Shown here: in pieces, positions 8,487 to 19,400 of the stretch | Layout of the letters: every line of letters starts with the position of its first letter | Numbering within the stretch: position 1 is the stretch's first letter | Assembly: GCA_016296065.1 (NCBI GenBank) | Contig: JAEDKA010000011.1 | Span: 13,006 to 77,005, forward strand | DNA length: 64,000 nt | Reading direction: 5' to 3' | Source of the DNA: Kiritimatiellia bacterium | GTDB lineage: Bacteria; Verrucomicrobiota; Kiritimatiellia; RFP12; UBA1067 | Made by a program: the position numbers and the translations under genes | Notes under the pieces: generated by a model | The model's database searches: none | What the model was told of the DNA's origin: nothing | The model's input: only the letters and a program-made list of their open reading frames with translations

Positions 8487-9830
8487 TCAGCGGCAGTCAC
8501 CGGCGAGCTTCGTGCCGTCGACGCGGCACGTCGCGAAAAAGAGTCGGCCCGACTTTTCGCGGCCGAGCGCCTTCACGACCGGCGTGTCAAGCTCGATGAG
8601 CGGGAAGATCAGGACGAGATCGCCGTTCGCCTCGTCCGTCCCGACGGGCTTCACGCCCGCGCCGAAGGCGACCATCGACTGCGGACCGAACGTCACGCTT
8701 TCGACATCGACGTCGGCCTGCGGATTGAATCCGCGCTCCTTCATGATGCGCATCTCCCATCCGCGGCGCGTCTTCCGGAATGTCTGCACGCGGCGTCCGG
8801 GATTCACCGGTATCGTGATGTTCTTCGACGAATGGATGTCGCCGCCGCGGTCCTCGCGCTTCACGCAGTCGATGACCGCGAAATTCGCCTGGAATACGCG
8901 CCCGTAGACATCCGTCGTCACGCGCATGCGCTCGTACTTGAACCACTCGTTCGCAACGCCTCCCGCAACGCGGGCGATTCCCGGCCTGTATGCCTCGCCC
9001 GGCTGAGTCGTCCAGTTGAAGCCGTCCGGCGAAGTGAGATACCACGCGACGCGTCCGAGCCAGTCGTTGACGACAAGGTGGTACTGCACCTCGTCGCGCC
9101 ACAGGACGGGATCCTCAAAGCGCCCCGCGACGTCGGGATACACGCGGCCTGTCATCATCACGAACGGCTTGATTCCGTCTTCGCTCAGCCATATCGCCCC
9201 GCCGCGGCAGACCGCGAGCACCGAGCCGTCGGGACGCCGCGTGAAGGAGAAGTTCGACTCGCCCTCGATGAGCTTGCGTCCGTTGAGGTCGAGCTGCAGC
9301 CTTTCGTATTTCCAAGGGCCGTTCACAGACGCCGACCGGTAGACGTGCGCCTGTGACTTGGAATCGATGCAGTAGACGGCGAAGGATCCGTCCTTGCAGC
9401 GGAAGAGCTCTGGGTTGTGCCCCTGACCAAGCACCTCGACAAACTTGAAGTCCCCGTCGGAACGGGGCGACACGCAGTGCGCTATCTCGCTGTTCGGCCA
9501 GAACATGTGCCCCTTCGGCTCCGACTCCTTCCAGCGCGCGACGAAAAGATGGTACCTTCCGTCGACATAGACGATGTTCCCGCCCCAGTAGGAGTAGTCT
9601 GGCTCCTCCATTCCGTTGCGCACGTCGCGCGGCTTGACGTTGTCGCCGCCCCAGCATTCGGAGGTCAGCGGACCAATCGGCTTCGATTCCTCGAACCGGT
9701 CCATGAAGCGTCCGCCGGGGACGATGCGGTCCCATCCTGCGGGGCGCGGACGCTCCACGGACTGCGCAAACAAAATCTGCGGCATGCAGAAGGCAATGGC
9801 GAACAGCGAGCAGGCAGACAGACTTTTCAT
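8487..9830 (-). CDS. Secreted five-bladed beta-propeller glycosidase (GH43-like)
   Basis: 447 residues from the ATG at 9830; an in-frame TTG at 9839 is a weaker alternative. A signal peptide (about 1-22) is followed by a repeat of blade-like motifs with acidic residues at propeller positions: D-Y-S-Y-W-G-G-N-I-V-Y-V-D-G-R-Y-H-L-F, G-H-N-P-E-L-F-R-C-K-D-G-S-F and R-F-E-D-P-V-L-W. The fold and acidic triad resemble clan GH-F (GH43 and relatives), but I cannot assign the exact family. It lies 23 bp downstream of the GH2 gene and is probably cotranscribed with it. Secretion and neighbours suggest it trims arabinose, xylose or galactose from the same polysaccharide. Confidence 0.55.
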   Translation of the reverse strand: MKSLSACSLFAIAFCMPQILFAQSVERPRPAGWDRIVPGGRFMDRFEESKPIGPLTSECWGGDNVKPRDVRNGMEEPDYSYWGGNIVYVDGRYHLFVARWKESEPKGHMFWPNSEIAHCVSPRSDGDFKFVEVLGQGHNPELFRCKDGSFAVYCIDSKSQAHVYRSASVNGPWKYERLQLDLNGRKLIEGESNFSFTRRPDGSVLAVCRGGAIWLSEDGIKPFVMMTGRVYPDVAGRFEDPVLWRDEVQYHLVVNDWLGRVAWYLTSPDGFNWTTQPGEAYRPGIARVAGGVANEWFKYERMRVTTDVYGRVFQANFAVIDCVKREDRGGDIHSSKNITIPVNPGRRVQTFRKTRRGWEMRIMKERGFNPQADVDVESVTFGPQSMVAFGAGVKPVGTDEANGDLVLIFPLIELDTPVVKALGREKSGRLFFATCRVDGTKLAGDCR

Positions 9831-9853
9831 GTTTGACAAAATATTTTGGATGA

Positions 9854-12337
9854 TTACCTTTGAGTCTTAAGAGCGAGCGAGAGCGGCGCGAATGCGGCGG
9901 AAGTCGCCTTTAGCGTCACTTCGCCGGGCTGCCCCTTCGATCGCAGGATGACGAGCAGCGAACCGTCGCGGAGCGGCTTTTCGTCGACGTTGCGGAAAAG
10001 GAAGTCGGTGCGTTCGTCTCCGTCGTCGACGGCAAGTAGCGTCGCCGCGCCGGAAACCTCGAACTTGACGGAATCCGCCGCAGCGCGTACACGACGTTCC
10101 GCCTCGTCGACGGCCGTGACGTGTACGTAGAGAAGGTCCTGGCCATCGCCCTTCCAGTCTTCCGCGTTCTCCACCACAGCCTCGAGCCGCACCGCCTTGC
10201 CTGCCGTCTCGATGACGCGGCGCGCGACTTCCTTCCCGCCCGTGCGCGCGACGGCCTCGATCCTGCCGGGCTCGTACTTCACGTCCGTCCAGCGGAGCGC
10301 ATGCGCCGTCTTGGGATCGGTCTCGTTGTTCTTCTTCACGCCGAGCGACTTTCCGTTCACGAACAGCTCCGCCTCCTCCGCGTTCGTGTAGACGTAGACG
10401 ACGGGCAGCACGGACCCCTCCGGGAAAGTCCAGTCGCTCACCGCGTTCATGCGTCCGACCTTGATGTCGTTCCACACGACCGCCTCGTCGCCCTTCGCAG
10501 GCTCTACGACGGCGATTTCCGCCATCGGTTCGGACGCGAGGAACGACTTGATGAGGTACGCCGTCGGGAACGGATCAAGCGTCCTGTTGAAGAACGAATA
10601 CGACCACCCCTTCTTCGGCCAGCCGTCCGACTCGCCCCAGTACTCGATCGCACCCCACCAGCAGAGTCCGATGGAATGCTCGCGGTCCATCGCGACATAC
10701 GGACGCTGCAGCGCGTGGACGCTCGCCTCGGACTGGAAGATGTTGAGCTCCGGTGCGTGGCGCTTGTAGGACGGATAGTCCTCGTAGCAGTAGTTGAAGC
10801 TCGCAATCTCCGTGATGCGCGAAAGCTCCGGAGGCTTCGGATCCTCGTTGAAGCCCTTGTCCTTCATTGTCACAGAACCTTCGCGCGCAGGGAACATCGC
10901 GGCGGTTGTCGGACGCGTCGCATCCCAGCGCTTCACCATCGTGTCAAAAATGCGGTAGGACGTGACGGACCAGTCGTCGGTGTCGAATCCGCAGATGTCC
11001 TCGCGCATCTGCGTCTCGTTGCCGATTGACCACACGATGACGGACGGATGGTTCCTGTCGCGCTTCACCCACTCCGTGATCAGCTGAGGCCATATCTCCA
11101 TGAACGGCTTTCGCCCGTTCCAGTAATGCGTGCCGGTAGTCCACTTGTCTATCAGCTCGTCCACGACCAGCAAACCCATTTCGTCGGCGAGGCGGAGGAA
11201 GCTCTTGGAGTAGGGATTGTGCGAGCAGCGCACGGCGTTGAATCCGAAAGCCTTCATCGTGCGGAACAGACGTTCGATGCCGCGGTCGAAAACCGCCGCG
11301 CCGAGCGCACCGAGGTCCGCATGGTTCGCCATGCCCGCGAGAAAGACCTTGCGTCCGTTGAGCTTGAAGCCGAAGTCCTTGTCGAACTCGATGGTGCGGA
11401 TTCCGAACCGGTCCTTTACGCGGTCCACTACCGTTCCGTTCAGCTTCAGCGTAGCCGTCGCGGTGTAGAGATTCGGCGAGTCAATGTCCCATAGCTTCGG
11501 ATCGGCGATCGCGGCACGCGGAAGCTCCACCTCCTGGTGCGCCTTCTTGCTCCACGGCGCAACGGCGCTTTCGCGCGCCACGCGCTTGCCGTCCGGATCG
11601 AACACCTCGAGGATGATCTCAAGCTTGTTCTTCCCTCCCTGCCCCATATAGCCGTCGAGCTGCACAAGCGCGTCCGCAAACGCCGCGCCGTCCTTTACGC
11701 CGGACTTGATGTAGAATCCATTGCGCGAGACGGAGACCTGGCTCTTCACGACGAGATGGACGTCGCGCACGATGCCGCCGCCTGTGTACCAGCGCGAGCC
11801 GCCCTTGTGTCCGCAGTCCGCGCGCACGGCCAGCACGTTGTCGCCTTCCCAATTGAGCTTCGAAGTGAGGTCCGCCCAGCAGCCGAGGTAGCCGTATTCG
11901 GTCGATGCGATCTTCTCTCCGTTGAGGAAGACGTCGCCAACGGCCATGATGCCCTCGAACTCCGCGAAGACGAGCTTCCCCTTCCATATCGGATCGGCCT
12001 TGAAGTGGCGGCGGTACCACGCGACCTTAAGCGGCTTGTAGCCGTGTGCCGGACGCGCCCCCTTGTCCCAGGGAAGCTCGAACTGGAAGTCATGCGGAAG
12101 GTCGAGCCAGCGCCACTTCGCGTCATCGCAGTCCACGGAAGCCCACGAGGCGTCGTCGCCGAACCGGAACTGCCACGCGCGGTTCATCAGCGTGTCGCTT
12201 CCCTGGAACTCCTCCAGCGCCAGGCTTTTCCCGTCTACGGTCTTAGAGGCATTTGGCCCTCCGTCAGCAAACGCGAAGACAGAGACGGGAACCGCGGCAA
12301 TCGCGGAGAGACACAGACGGCAAAGTTTGATTTTCAT
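9854..12337 (-). CDS. Secreted GH2 beta-galactosidase-type glycosidase
   Basis: 827 residues from the ATG at 12337, the first Met of a signal peptide (about 1-24). The order is GH2 sugar-binding jelly roll, immunoglobulin-like domain and TIM barrel. The catalytic acid is the Glu of V-W-S-I-G-N-E-T-Q (about 442), and the nucleophile is probably the Glu of N-I-F-Q-S-E-A-S (about 537). An extra Ig-like domain follows at the C-terminus (E-L-F-V-N-G-K-S-L-G-V-K). GH2 enzymes remove beta-galactose, glucuronate, mannose or arabinopyranose; the sequence does not settle which. It has its own activator-type promoter although it lies 58 bp after the GH2-GH106 gene. Confidence 0.85.
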   Translation of the reverse strand: MKIKLCRLCLSAIAAVPVSVFAFADGGPNASKTVDGKSLALEEFQGSDTLMNRAWQFRFGDDASWASVDCDDAKWRWLDLPHDFQFELPWDKGARPAHGYKPLKVAWYRRHFKADPIWKGKLVFAEFEGIMAVGDVFLNGEKIASTEYGYLGCWADLTSKLNWEGDNVLAVRADCGHKGGSRWYTGGGIVRDVHLVVKSQVSVSRNGFYIKSGVKDGAAFADALVQLDGYMGQGGKNKLEIILEVFDPDGKRVARESAVAPWSKKAHQEVELPRAAIADPKLWDIDSPNLYTATATLKLNGTVVDRVKDRFGIRTIEFDKDFGFKLNGRKVFLAGMANHADLGALGAAVFDRGIERLFRTMKAFGFNAVRCSHNPYSKSFLRLADEMGLLVVDELIDKWTTGTHYWNGRKPFMEIWPQLITEWVKRDRNHPSVIVWSIGNETQMREDICGFDTDDWSVTSYRIFDTMVKRWDATRPTTAAMFPAREGSVTMKDKGFNEDPKPPELSRITEIASFNYCYEDYPSYKRHAPELNIFQSEASVHALQRPYVAMDREHSIGLCWWGAIEYWGESDGWPKKGWSYSFFNRTLDPFPTAYLIKSFLASEPMAEIAVVEPAKGDEAVVWNDIKVGRMNAVSDWTFPEGSVLPVVYVYTNAEEAELFVNGKSLGVKKNNETDPKTAHALRWTDVKYEPGRIEAVARTGGKEVARRVIETAGKAVRLEAVVENAEDWKGDGQDLLYVHVTAVDEAERRVRAAADSVKFEVSGAATLLAVDDGDERTDFLFRNVDEKPLRDGSLLVILRSKGQPGEVTLKATSAAFAPLSLALKTQR

Positions 12338-12343
12338 GCCATA

Positions 12344-12386
12344 ATTATACCAAACCTCGCCCCCGCCGAAAATACCCAGTCGGGTA
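12344..12386 (-). promoter_or_regulatory. Leaderless promoter with TACCC-type palindrome, GH2 gene
   Basis: Perfect palindrome TACCCAGTCGGGTA (12373-12386), then 23 nt, then TATAAT on the minus strand (12349-12344), then 6 nt to the ATG. The palindrome would be centred about 42 bp upstream of the expected transcription start, the class II activator position, and no good -35 box is visible. The palindrome overlaps the 3' end of the GH2-GH106 gap region. Confidence 0.7.
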
Positions 12387-12395
12387 CTATGGAAT

Positions 12396-15300
12396 TTATA
12401 TCCCAATTTTACCGGAAACGGGGTTCCACGTTTCGGTTCGGCCGCCGGGGAAAACGACTTCGAAAAGCGATTGCTCCGTAAAGCGGATGCGCGTGCCGTC
12501 GGGAAGGATGCGCGCATCGGTCCGGCCGTCCGCCGCACGCCCCTGCTGCAGCATGAAGTTGCAGCGACGCAGATACGGGACGAGCTTCTTCATCTCGGCG
12601 GCATTTCTGCTGCGCCTGTCGAAGAACGTGCCGAACCAGGGCCTGACCGGCGGCTCGGTCTCATCGCCCGGCTGGGAGATGACCACGTGCAGAATAGTCG
12701 CGTTGACGCCCTTCCTGAAGAACTTGTCGGCGTATGGCTTAAGCGACGCGAACGACCAGTCGTCCTTCGCGAATTTCGTCCAACTTCCGGCCGTGAAGCT
12801 CTCCGCGTAGATCTTGTTCTTTCCGCCAAGGCGCGCCGCGCCAAGCGCCGCCTTGATCTCCTTCGCGCGCTCGTTCTTCGGCTCTCCCGCCCAGAACTCC
12901 GCCGCCACCTCGTCCGCCGCCGCGCCGTATGTGGCGGGATCGCCGTCCCATCCGCCGCGAGAATGGGAATACGGCTCGCACCACGTGATGAGTCCGTTCT
13001 CGTGCGCGCAACGCGTCAGCTCGCCCATGTACTCCTCGGCAATGATGTCGGATAGCTTTCGCTGATCACCTTCCGGCTTCACGACGCGTCCGCGCTCCCA
13101 GCTGTCAACGACGACGGTAGTGAGCGTCGGACGCTCGGCAGGCGGTATGCGGCGGAGTATGTCGCCGACGAAGGCGTCGAAGTGACGCCGCACAGCCGCG
13201 CGATTCGTCTTGTCCACCTCATAGCCCGTGGCGGCCGGAGAGCAAGGTCCGTTCTTGGGATACGTTCCGTCGGGCGCGATCTGCGCATCCTCCTTCGCGA
13301 CCCAGGGTCCGCCCGACTGCGACCAGCCGGGACAGTTGAAGACGCCCATCTCGATTCCAAGTTCCCCCGCCGTCCTGAACGCCGTCCTTAGGCAGCGCCA
13401 CCATTTCTCGCTTCTGAACGTGCAGTCGCCGAACTGCTGCCCTTCCCACGGATTCTCGAACCGCGTGCGGTTGCGGATGTCCGTCGCGAGAAATGCGCGC
13501 GTAATGCCGTTCTCCTTCATCCACTTAAGGTCCTTCTTCACCCCTTCCTCATCGACGCGCTCGTTCACCCAGTAGTAGTAGCAGCCGATCTTCACGTCCG
13601 GCGGCGGATTCGCAAATCCCGCCCTAAGCGCCGCCTCGCATGGCGAAGCAACCTGATTCGCGGAGACTTTCGCCCCGCCGTCATCGTATGACTTGAAGAA
13701 CGGACGGAACGGCTGTGCGGCACCCGGATGGCACTTTACTGGAACAAGCGTGAAGCCGCCGCGCAGTTTCTCTCCTGCAGCAAACAACTTTACGTCGCGC
13801 GGCCATTCGTACTTGTTGAATTTGTCGGCAAGCGCGGCGTTGTGGCTGATGCGGATTCTCCCGCCGATGTCCTCAAACGCCACATCGCCCGTGCCGCCGT
13901 CAGGAATCAGCGCCACGCCTGTGCCATCGCCCCGCAAAGCGGCGAGCCAGCGGACATCGCGGCGGTTGCCGGGGAAATACAGGTCGTCCTTGGAGAGTTC
14001 CCACCATCCGAATATGCTCTGCGCGTTGCTTAGCGTGTATGCCTCGAACGGGCCCTGCCCGACCCAGCGGACAGTCGTGAACTCTTCAGGCAGCATGAAC
14101 GAAAGACCAGCCTCTACAGTGTGCCATTCCTGCGTCGCGGAAACGGCGTATGAAACATGGAGAGAGCCAGCGTCACGCGGCTCTTCCCTCACATCCGCCG
14201 CGAATCCTGCGGGCTTTTCGAGAATCGAATATTTCTTCTTGTTTTTCTTCGGCAGATGCGCCGCCGATTTCGACATCATCTCGCGCCTATCCCAACGCGG
14301 CTCGAACACGAGCGTCGGCAGCGTTCCCTTCGGCGTTGTCTTTACGTCAACTTTGAGCGGCCAAGCTTCGGCGCAGACAATGCGATTCCCGCTCTTCTCT
14401 TCGACGAAAACGTAAAGCGCCGCAACATCTTCGGCAATCTCCGGAAGATCTATCAAGAAGGATGAGCTGGCATGCGGCGGCACAGAACAGGGAATCGCTC
14501 CCTTCGCAATCTCATGACCATCCGAAAAGTCGCTGCAATCCTGCACACATTGACTGGGGGAAGCGGCGTCCCGCCGCTTCGAGACAGAGGAATCTATATC
14601 TTTTGAACAAAGCGGCGAGACGCCGCTTCCCCCAGTTATCTGCCAGGTTATTTTCAGCTCTGAAAGGTCCGTGAAATCATAGCAGTTTTCAATCGTCAGC
14701 GTCTTCTTCCCGTCGAAGGCAATCCTGACCGGCGCGAAGACTGCGCGCGCAGCGTAGTAATCGATCTGCGGCGTGCGGTCCGCATACACGATGCCGTCGC
14801 AACCGTCGATGCCGTGCGTATCCCAGACGGTCTCTTCATCTTTCCATGCGAGCCACTTGCGATCCTTCTCCTTCACCGCCGACGCCGGACGCGCAATGCC
14901 CTGGTCCTGGAACATCCAGATGCAGCCGCCCGCACATTCGGGACGCTTCCACATCTCCTCCCACGTCTCGGCGAGCGTGCCGAAGTCGAGTCCGAGGGCG
15001 TGCGCGAACTCGCCCGCGAAAAGCGGACGGTCGAGGCGAGGCGCAAGTTCGCGAATCTTCGCTGCGTCGACGTAGTGGAAGTTGTAGAGCATCGCGCTCT
15101 GCGGCGCGCCGTCGGCGAGCATCTTTTCGTAGACGCTCGAATATTGCGGATAGCACGTCGGGCGCGTCGGATCGAGCTTCGCCACCAGATCGCCGCATTT
15201 CATGCAGATGTCCGTGAGCGGATTCTCGTTGCCGACGGTCCAGGCGATTACGCTCGGATGCAGCTTGTCGCGTGCAACGGTGAGACGCGCGCGCTCCTCC

Positions 15301-16382
15301 AAGACTTCGAGGTAATTCGCATCGCGAAGGTTCTTCGTGCCCATGCCGAACGGCACCTCGTCTATTGCATAGAGCCCCAGTTCGTCGCATATATCGAGGA
15401 ACGCTTCGTTCGGCGGATAGTGCGCAAGACGGACGCAGTTGAAGTTTCCGTCCTTGATAAGCTGCGCATCACGTCGCAGCTCGTCGACTGTGATGGCGCG
15501 CCCGTGGCACGGACAAAGATCGTGGTGGTTGACGCCGTGAAGCTTTATAGGACGTCCATTCATTTTCAGCACCGCACCGTCGCGCGAAATCTCGCGAAGT
15601 CCCACGCGCTTTTCCACGCGATCGCGTCCAACCTCCGCGACAAGCGTATATAGGTTCGGCGTCTCGCATGTCCAGAGCTTCGCATTTTCGACAACGCCCT
15701 TCAGCGGCGCATTGCCTTCAAGGGCGATCTTGCCGTCTGCATCGACGAGTCTCAGACGCACCGCATTTCCCCCGTCCGAGGCTGCCGCAGAAATCTCGAC
15801 CGCCGCAGCGCCGCGCTCCGCGTCGACCCTGCAGACGAGCGAAAGGTCGGACACGTTCAGGTGCGGACGCGAAATGAGAGTGACGCTGCGGAAGATGCCG
15901 TGGAGAATCCAGTCGTCGTTGCAGTCGAAGCCCCAGCCTTTCGGATTCTTCAGCATCTCCACGACAAGGCCGTTCTCCGCATCGCGCCTGACGAGCGCGG
16001 TGATGTCCAGTTCGTTGCGGTTGAATGACGAGCGGAACGAGCCGGCGTCCTTTCCGTTCACCGTCACATGTGCGCCGAACATCACGCCGTCGAAACGCAG
16101 GATGACGAGATCGTCCGACGGCCAGCCGGACGGAATCGCGAACGTGCGCGAGTAACGTCCGGACTCCTTCGCATCCGCTTCGCCGTAGCGCAGCGTCCCG
16201 ACGCCCTGCAATTCCCAGCACGACGGAACCGGCATGTCGCGCTCTTCTCCGCCCTCGAAACTAAACCGCCACTCGCCGTCAAGCGAAAGCTGCTCTTCGG
16301 AGAAGGTTGCAATCGGAAGCGCTGCTACAGATATCGCCAGCGCAACGGAGACGGACACCATTCTTTTCATTGGATTGTTCAT
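12396..16382 (-). CDS. Secreted GH2-GH106 fusion (beta-glycosidase plus alpha-L-rhamnosidase-like)
   Basis: 1328 residues. The ATG at 16382 is preferred because TTTAGGAG lies 10 nt upstream; a second Met follows at 16370. A signal peptide precedes a full GH2 with acid Glu in W-T-V-G-N-E-N-P (about 385) and probable nucleophile in L-F-A-G-E-F-A-H (about 454). After a GH2 tail, residues from about 927 on match GH106 alpha-L-rhamnosidases: K-D-L-K-W-M-K-E-N-G-I, F-N-C-P-G-W-S-Q-S-G-G-P-W-V (about 1024) and V-V-V-D-S-W-E. The GH106 part is only about 400 residues, much shorter than a free-standing member, so it may lack accessory domains. Residues about 582-609 come from an 84-bp palindromic insertion. 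It follows the mega-enzyme gene by 59 bp and may be cotranscribed. Confidence 0.8.
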   Translation of the reverse strand: MNNPMKRMVSVSVALAISVAALPIATFSEEQLSLDGEWRFSFEGGEERDMPVPSCWELQGVGTLRYGEADAKESGRYSRTFAIPSGWPSDDLVILRFDGVMFGAHVTVNGKDAGSFRSSFNRNELDITALVRRDAENGLVVEMLKNPKGWGFDCNDDWILHGIFRSVTLISRPHLNVSDLSLVCRVDAERGAAAVEISAAASDGGNAVRLRLVDADGKIALEGNAPLKGVVENAKLWTCETPNLYTLVAEVGRDRVEKRVGLREISRDGAVLKMNGRPIKLHGVNHHDLCPCHGRAITVDELRRDAQLIKDGNFNCVRLAHYPPNEAFLDICDELGLYAIDEVPFGMGTKNLRDANYLEVLEERARLTVARDKLHPSVIAWTVGNENPLTDICMKCGDLVAKLDPTRPTCYPQYSSVYEKMLADGAPQSAMLYNFHYVDAAKIRELAPRLDRPLFAGEFAHALGLDFGTLAETWEEMWKRPECAGGCIWMFQDQGIARPASAVKEKDRKWLAWKDEETVWDTHGIDGCDGIVYADRTPQIDYYAARAVFAPVRIAFDGKKTLTIENCYDFTDLSELKITWQITGGSGVSPLCSKDIDSSVSKRRDAASPSQCVQDCSDFSDGHEIAKGAIPCSVPPHASSSFLIDLPEIAEDVAALYVFVEEKSGNRIVCAEAWPLKVDVKTTPKGTLPTLVFEPRWDRREMMSKSAAHLPKKNKKKYSILEKPAGFAADVREEPRDAGSLHVSYAVSATQEWHTVEAGLSFMLPEEFTTVRWVGQGPFEAYTLSNAQSIFGWWELSKDDLYFPGNRRDVRWLAALRGDGTGVALIPDGGTGDVAFEDIGGRIRISHNAALADKFNKYEWPRDVKLFAAGEKLRGGFTLVPVKCHPGAAQPFRPFFKSYDDGGAKVSANQVASPCEAALRAGFANPPPDVKIGCYYYWVNERVDEEGVKKDLKWMKENGITRAFLATDIRNRTRFENPWEGQQFGDCTFRSEKWWRCLRTAFRTAGELGIEMGVFNCPGWSQSGGPWVAKEDAQIAPDGTYPKNGPCSPAATGYEVDKTNRAAVRRHFDAFVGDILRRIPPAERPTLTTVVVDSWERGRVVKPEGDQRKLSDIIAEEYMGELTRCAHENGLITWCEPYSHSRGGWDGDPATYGAAADEVAAEFWAGEPKNERAKEIKAALGAARLGGKNKIYAESFTAGSWTKFAKDDWSFASLKPYADKFFRKGVNATILHVVISQPGDETEPPVRPWFGTFFDRRSRNAAEMKKLVPYLRRCNFMLQQGRAADGRTDARILPDGTRIRFTEQSLFEVVFPGGRTETWNPVSGKIGI
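14553..14636. repeat. 84-bp palindromic element inserted in frame in the GH2-GH106 gene
   Basis: Perfect 16-bp terminal inverted repeats, ACTGGGGGAAGCGGCG at 14553-14568 and its complement at 14621-14636. Each end forms its own smaller hairpin (AAGCGGCG-CGCCGCTT) around an A/T-rich centre. Total length is 84 bp, exactly 28 codons, and the reading frame stays open through it. Confidence 0.8.
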
Positions 16383-16441
16383 TCTGCCTATACTCCTAAA
16401 CGGATTTCTTTCCTGCCAGATATGATTTGAGCATCACCTGC

Positions 16442-19400
16442 TCACAGCGAGCCTTTCACAAAACGGCTTTCGCCGGGAGGGATGACGACGGACGATTCTG
16501 TAGTCTGGCAGCGCGTCCAGGGATCGATAACGACAGCTGACTCTCCGCCGAGATCGACTTTGACCTCATGCTCGGTATCATTCGCGATAAATGCAAGTTT
16601 CTCTCCGCTCGGGAGGAGGCGCGAGATGTGCGGCAGATTAAGCCGACGCGCGGGCGGCGTTCCTGCGAGTGTGCGTCCTTCGCTGTCAACGACATAGCCG
16701 TAGCGTATTCCCTCAGGAGTCGTCCAGGCTTCCGCCGTCTTCGTCATCCGCGCGGCGGCATCGCCCGTCGCAAAATCCCAGTCCAGTCCGCCGAGCGCCT
16801 TCGGCACTTTGGACGCGATGATCTTGACCGGAACATCGTCGCCCGCGTAAAAGAGCGCCTCGGGCGCAGGCTCGCCCTGGCGCAGCATCCACGAGCAGAA
16901 GGCGATATAGTCCCAGAACGGACGCGACCCCTCCCACCACGGATTGCTTCTGTTCAGACCGTATTCACGCGGACCCGTCGGTGCCTTCACGCCGCAGTCC
17001 TTCTTCGGCAGATGCGGAACGGCGCAGGCCGTCATTGCATTCACGCCGAAGGCGAATGCAAGGTCGCAGCGACGACGCAGCTCGGGAATGGTCATCTTGT
17101 ACGGAGCGTCCGTCATCGCCTCCGCGCTCGCGATCTTCTTTCCATAGAGATGCGCGGCACTCGACGTATCCTTCACGTCGTATGCGCCGAATTTCTGGTA
17201 GCCCCAGAACTCGCCTTCAGGTATTGAGATGTATTTCTTCGAAAACACGGAATCGGCAATCATGAACATTCCGCCTCCGGCCTGCCCCGTGAAGGAAAGG
17301 CCTTCTTCGCGGCAGAGCCGGTCGAAGGTTCCGTAATAGCGTTCCGCAATCAATTCGACGCACGTCCTGCGAAAGTCGGCAAGAACATCCTCCGCATTCG
17401 GCGCAACGCAATAGCCCGCCATCAGCGGCAGATACGGGCGGAAGTCGTACCCGCGCCGCCGCGCGAATTCCTTGAGCATGTCGTCCGTCCAGTTCTGCGC
17501 ACCGGCCTCGTGACTGTCGAGTATGATGCCGGCGAGCGGAATCCCTTTCGATTTTAGCCTGTCTATGATGCGCTTCGTATACGACTTCCAGTGCAGTTCC
17601 GCCGCCGCGACGCTCATCTTGTCGCATTCAAGCCCCATAGCCTCGGGACGTCCGTGCTTTGTGCGTCCGCCCGTCGGCACAGCGACAAAACGCAGCACCT
17701 TCCAGCGTCCCGCAGGCAGTTCGCACCTGAGCGTGCGGTCGGACTCGTCAAAGTTCTCCGTGATGTCGCGAACGTCTTTCATATCGACGCAGACCGGCGT
17801 GTCGCCGCGCGAAACGAAATCGACGACCTCCGCCGTCTTCGCCTGCCAGCGCGGAATCTTCGGAAGTGAATTTGTGACGGCCTTGAACGTCTTTTCACGA
17901 TAGCCGTACATTCCGCCCGGATGCTGCATCGTGCTGGCGAGCCCCTTTTCGTGTCCGGCATACTCCATATCGACGAACATTCCACCAGCTACCGGTAGTG
18001 GAATCGCGAGCACGGCGACGGTCTTCTGCCAACCGCGGTCCTTCGCAACGGGAAGCGAGAGCGTCACCTTGCCGCCGTTCGTGTCGCGGTCGATTACGGC
18101 GAGCGTTTTCATGGCGTGCGCAGGATCGATCCACGGGCCGCCCGCGACATATCCATTGCCCACGGCAGTCTCGAACGTGAGGCCGAGCCGAGCCGCCTCG
18201 GACGCAGCAAACTCGATGCCGTCCCACCACTTGTCGCTCCACAGCCTGTCCGCGCGCGGGTTCTCGCCGTGGTACTGATCATAGTACACGACACCGCCAA
18301 AACCAACACGCTTCATCGCCTCGGCGTCCGCCGTGATCCCCTCGTGCGTCGTCTCGGTCTGTCCAAAGAACCACCACGCCTTCGGCCGGCACTCGTCGGG
18401 GATATGGCCTGCGCGCTGCGCCTCAGACGCCGCGAACGAAGCGGCCTCGGCGAAAGTGGCGACGCGCACGTCATTCTGCTCTTTTATCCATTGAAGATGT
18501 TTGCGCAGCTCATCCGGGTTCTCCCACGCGTCATAGCCACGCGCGATGCCGTGGATCATAAAGACCAGCCATTCTCCGTTCTTTTTGGCATTTTCGACCA
18601 TCTCGTTCATGCGTTCGGCAGACATTTTGCCGCCGGCCGCCTTCTGATGCATCCGAAAGCAAGGAAGGCCCGCTTCCTTCGCGATTCCGCGGACTTCAAC
18701 CCCATCTTCGCCGATTTTCGCATTGTACGGCGCGGCGAAGCTGCGGCATTCAACGCCGGCATTCTCCTTGATGGCGATTTGGTTTTTTCTTATATCATCA
18801 AGGATTGCCGTGCGATCCATTTTTGAATATTTCCCATGCGCCCATCCGTGACTGGCGATTTCCATGCCGCACTCCGCCATTTCACGGACCTGCGTCCATG
18901 TCATTGTCGGCGTGTGGGATTCCGCTTTTGACCGCATACCGTCCGGATTGCCGATCTTCGAGCCGATGATGAAGAATGTCGCCTTCAGCCCGGCTTCGCG
19001 AAACATCGGATAGGCAAGTTCATATTGGTCGAGAAGTCCGTCGTCGAACGTATATGTGACAATGCATTTCGGCGTGGACGCCTTTCGGGAAGGTACCGTT
19101 TTTATGAATTCCCCTTCGGAAAGTTCCATGACTTCGCAGCCCGGCAGGAGCAAGGAGGCAGTAGTGCCAGGCGGGACGACAACGCGATATTTTACTGCGC
19201 CGTCGCTCTCGTATTTCCACTCGCTTTCGATTGCGCCGAAATCGGTTTTGTACTTTGCGCTGATGCGTCCCAGCCGCTCGTCCGGCTCCGGTGCGAGCGT
19301 GAAATGCCGCCAGCCGCCGTGCATGGCGTCAGGTTTGATGCCTGCCGCATGTTCGAAGAGCCAGCCGACCACCGCGCCATATGCATAGTGGTTGAACGAG

